Position numbers and translations under genes: made by a program. From UBA1424 sp041654095 (GTDB lineage: Bacteria > Bacillota_I > Bacilli_A > RFN20 > CAG-826): a DNA stretch of 7,826 bases. A model generated the notes under the pieces. That model had not been told where the DNA came from and did no database searches. It saw only the letters and a program-made list of their open reading frames with translations. Shown one piece after another: positions 6,099 through 7,826 of the stretch. Position 1 is the stretch's first letter. Every line of letters starts with the position of its first letter. The stretch covers positions 1-7,826 of the forward strand of contig JBAZED010000023.1 in the NCBI GenBank assembly GCA_041654095.1. Direction: 5' to 3'.

Positions 6099-6125
6099 AA
6101 CACTTAGTTAAGGATAAGTTAGAAT
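6092..6125 (+). promoter_or_regulatory. Possible promoter of the aminotransferase-aldolase operon
   Basis: A perfect -35 hexamer, TTGACA, lies at 6092-6097. The -10 is unclear: GATAAG (6113-6118) is 15 bases away, TAAGTT (6115-6120) is 17 away but weak, and the better TAGAAT (6120-6125) is 22 away. An imperfect repeat ACTTA/TAAGT (6102-6106, 6115-6119) lies in the spacer, a possible activator or repressor site. Confidence 0.4.
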
Positions 6126-6133
6126 TATGAAGT

Positions 6134-6149
6134 GTGAGCAACTACTCAC
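6134..6149 (+). repeat. Inverted repeat in the aminotransferase leader
   Basis: GTGAG (6134-6138) and CTCAC (6145-6149) are a perfect five-base inverted repeat around six bases, ten bases before the AAGGAG ribosome binding site (6159-6164). It could be an operator half-site pair or a small leader hairpin. I found no second copy in the reductase/aconitase X intergenic region. Confidence 0.35.
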
Positions 6150-6170
6150 GAGATATATAAGGAGATACGC

Positions 6171-7655
6171 ATGGCCTATAACGGTTTTGGCATCGATGAA
6201 TATCTAGATGCATCTTTCGTCACCAAACAATTAGATGAGTTGATCAAAAAGCCCGTCTATTCGATTAGGAAAAAAGACTTGGAAGACTATGTCGAAAACT
6301 ACTTCAATAAGAAGTGTCAGACATCGAAAGCGATGATCGCAGAAGCAAAAAAGATCATCCCCGGCGGCGTTCAGCACAACCTCGCCTTTAACTATCCTTT
6401 TCCAATCGTCATCACCAAAGCCGAAGGCAATAAGCTATATGACATCGACGGCAACTGGTACTACGACTTGTTGCAAGCCGGGGGACCGACCATCATCGGC
6501 AGCAATGTCCCGGCCGTTCGCGATAAGGTTATCGAGTTACTAAATACTTGTGGACCATCGACCGGCCTATTCCACGAATACGAATATAAACTCGCCAAGA
6601 AGATATCTGAGATGTTTCCCTCGGTCGAAAGATTTCGCATGCTCGGTTCGGGTACTGAAGCGTGCATGGTCGCCGTGAGAATCGCCCGATTAAAAACAAA
6701 GCATAAAAATATCCTCAAGATGGGCGGAGCCTATCACGGCTGGTCCGATCAATTAGCCTATGGCTTGCGCGTTCCCGGCACGAAGGGCATCATGTCGAAA
6801 GGCGTTCCCGGTTTCGTCTTTAAACACACTCAAGAATTCTTCCCGAACGACCTCAGAGATTTGGAGAGAAAATTGCGTCTTAATGTATTAAGAGGGGGCA
6901 CGGCCGCCATCTTCATCGAACCAGTTGGTCCGGAGAGCGGAACGCGGCCGTTATCGAAAGAGTTCATCGTCGGAACAAAGCGACTAGCCGATAAATATGG
7001 TGCTCTGTTAATCTTCGACGAAGTCGTCACCGGCTTTAGAATTGGTCAAAGTGGCGCGCAGGGTTTCTTCGGTGTCGATCCCGATTTGACGATTTTCGGC
7101 AAAGTCGTCGCCGGTGGCTATCCGGGCGCCGGGGGCATCGGCGGACACGCGGATGCGATGGCATATTTAGGTGCGGGCTTAGATTCATCGGGTAAGAAGC
7201 TTCCCAAAGCCTTGTGCGGAGGCACAATGGCGGCCACGCCGATTTCGTGCGTCGCCGGCTACTACACGCTATGCGAAATTCAGAGACTAAACGCCTGCGA
7301 AGTGGCAGGAAAAATGGGCGACCGACTGACTAGAGGCTTGCAGGAATTAGTAAAGAAATACGACTTGCCGTTTGTCGTCTTTAATCAAGGATCAATTGTC
7401 CACATAGACAATGCCGGGACGATGCACTTTGTCATCAACTGGAAAAAGCCGTGGACCATCCCTAATATCCTTAAGGAAACGAGCGTCAGACAGCGCGAGA
7501 TGGAGCATATGGGCGCCGCCTACATGGCCGAAGGCCTTGTCACGCTGGCCGGCACGAGACTGTATACAAGCGCCGCTTATACGGAAGCAGATATCGACGA
7601 AGTCTTAGCGCGCTTCGAACGCGTCTTCGCCAAATGCGGGAAATTAGGAGAGTAG
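6171..7655 (+). CDS. Class III PLP aminotransferase, glutamate-1-semialdehyde aminomutase-like
   Basis: The 494-residue fold-type I PLP enzyme shows IIPGGV (62-67), LGSGTEA (158-164, phosphate-binding), YHGW (188-191), LIFDEVVTGFR (around D283, which contacts the pyridine nitrogen) and FGKVVAGGYPG, where K311 is the expected PLP lysine. It is most like the glutamate-1-semialdehyde 2,1-aminomutase branch but about 60 residues longer. Most of the excess is an N-terminal extension of roughly 50 residues before the family core. No haem genes are present and the next gene is a class II aldolase six bases on, so a catabolic aminotransferase or aminomutase is likelier than tetrapyrrole synthesis. 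AAGGAG (6159-6164) sits six bases before the ATG. GC content and codon use match the aconitase X genes, suggesting both once belonged to one cluster. The amino donor and acceptor are unknown. Confidence 0.88.
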   Translation: MAYNGFGIDEYLDASFVTKQLDELIKKPVYSIRKKDLEDYVENYFNKKCQTSKAMIAEAKKIIPGGVQHNLAFNYPFPIVITKAEGNKLYDIDGNWYYDLLQAGGPTIIGSNVPAVRDKVIELLNTCGPSTGLFHEYEYKLAKKISEMFPSVERFRMLGSGTEACMVAVRIARLKTKHKNILKMGGAYHGWSDQLAYGLRVPGTKGIMSKGVPGFVFKHTQEFFPNDLRDLERKLRLNVLRGGTAAIFIEPVGPESGTRPLSKEFIVGTKRLADKYGALLIFDEVVTGFRIGQSGAQGFFGVDPDLTIFGKVVAGGYPGAGGIGGHADAMAYLGAGLDSSGKKLPKALCGGTMAATPISCVAGYYTLCEIQRLNACEVAGKMGDRLTRGLQELVKKYDLPFVVFNQGSIVHIDNAGTMHFVINWKKPWTIPNILKETSVRQREMEHMGAAYMAEGLVTLAGTRLYTSAAYTEADIDEVLARFERVFAKCGKLGE

Positions 7656-7661
7656 ATAACC

Positions 7662-7826
7662 ATGGCCGATCAGGTTCGAACAGCCCAAGAGCTCGTCGTC
7701 CAAGCCGGTCTTAAACTCGTCGCGTCAGGTTTAGTCGCGCGGACTTGGGGCAACATCTCGGCCCGTGTTTCCAACGCGCAATTTGCCGTCACACCCAAAG
7801 GGCGAGCCTATGGCACTTTAACGCCC
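7662..7826 (+). CDS. Class II aldolase/adducin family protein, N-terminal 55 residues (cut by window end)
   Basis: The frame is open to the last base. ASGLVARTWGNISAR (21-35) followed by FAVTPKGRAYGTL (41-53) is the N-terminal signature of class II aldolases of the fuculose-1-phosphate aldolase type. In these enzymes the GN and TP-G loops bind the substrate phosphate or carboxylate. The zinc-binding histidines and the catalytic acidic residue lie beyond the window, so aldolase, epimerase or decarboxylase activity cannot be told apart. GGAGAG (7647-7652), inside the end of the aminotransferase gene, and a six-base gap indicate one operon with coupled translation. Confidence 0.85.
   Translation, partial: MADQVRTAQELVVQAGLKLVASGLVARTWGNISARVSNAQFAVTPKGRAYGTLTP

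Larger units (their letters stand above)
4609..6130. other. AT-rich accessory segment, probable insertion
   Basis: Base composition changes sharply just after the aconitase X stop at 4608 and returns to the flanking GC-richer, GTC/GAC/CTC-rich coding style at 6171. Inside lie one promoter and structured RNA on the plus strand and two overlapping genes on the minus strand, whereas the flanking metabolic genes are on the plus strand. The 8-base direct repeat ATTATGAA occurs near both edges (4615-4622 and 6124-6131), but such a short AT-rich match could be chance. I see no integrase, transposase or inverted terminal repeats, so the mode of arrival is unknown. Confidence 0.55.

Noticed and set aside
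5331..6141. Longer DUF3800 form starting at 6141 with 29 extra residues
   Set aside because: The -35/-10 pair at 6070-6098 lies inside the extension, there is no family similarity before residue 30, and AAGG precedes the ATG at 6054.
6171..7655. Haem-pathway hemL assignment
   Set aside because: The N-terminal extension and aldolase neighbour do not fit, and no other tetrapyrrole gene is present.

Overview
The window reads like a metabolic locus from a low-to-mid GC, probably anaerobic, Bacillota-like bacterium. The reasons are purine-rich Shine-Dalgarno sequences close to most starts, sigma-A-like promoter hexamers, a GAAC-N4-GTTC element of the Gram-positive LexA type, and a flavin/Fe-S enoate-reductase-type enzyme typical of anaerobes. 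The standard genetic code fits all genes. The lineage is an inference and cannot be fixed from this window.

Layout. At 1-531 (minus) lies the 5' part of a PHP-domain phosphoesterase gene, with its own promoter and a LexA-like palindrome. At 680-2734 (minus) is a 684-residue 'old yellow enzyme' reductase with FMN barrel, Fe-S cysteines and FAD/NAD domains. It is divergent from a tight two-gene operon at 2868-4608 (plus) encoding the large and small subunits of a split aconitase X. A markedly AT-richer segment follows (about 4609-6130). It holds a promoter, a candidate structured RNA of about 130 nt ending in a strong terminator, and a minus-strand two-gene unit: a DUF3800 protein (6054-5329) overlapping a 159-residue unrecognised protein (5345-4866). 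After a shared promoter region the GC-richer plus-strand genes resume: a class III aminotransferase (6171-7655), then the start of a class II aldolase (7662 to the window end).

How the genes may work together. Aconitase X enzymes dehydrate hydroxy acids, and enoate-reductase-type flavoproteins reduce the resulting activated double bonds, so these two fit consecutive steps. The PLP enzyme and the aldolase could handle amino and carbon-carbon-cleavage steps of the same route. No gene here identifies the substrate. The AT-rich segment looks like a later insertion that split this metabolic cluster. Its two overlapping genes resemble a small accessory (defence or toxin-like) module, but that role is inference.
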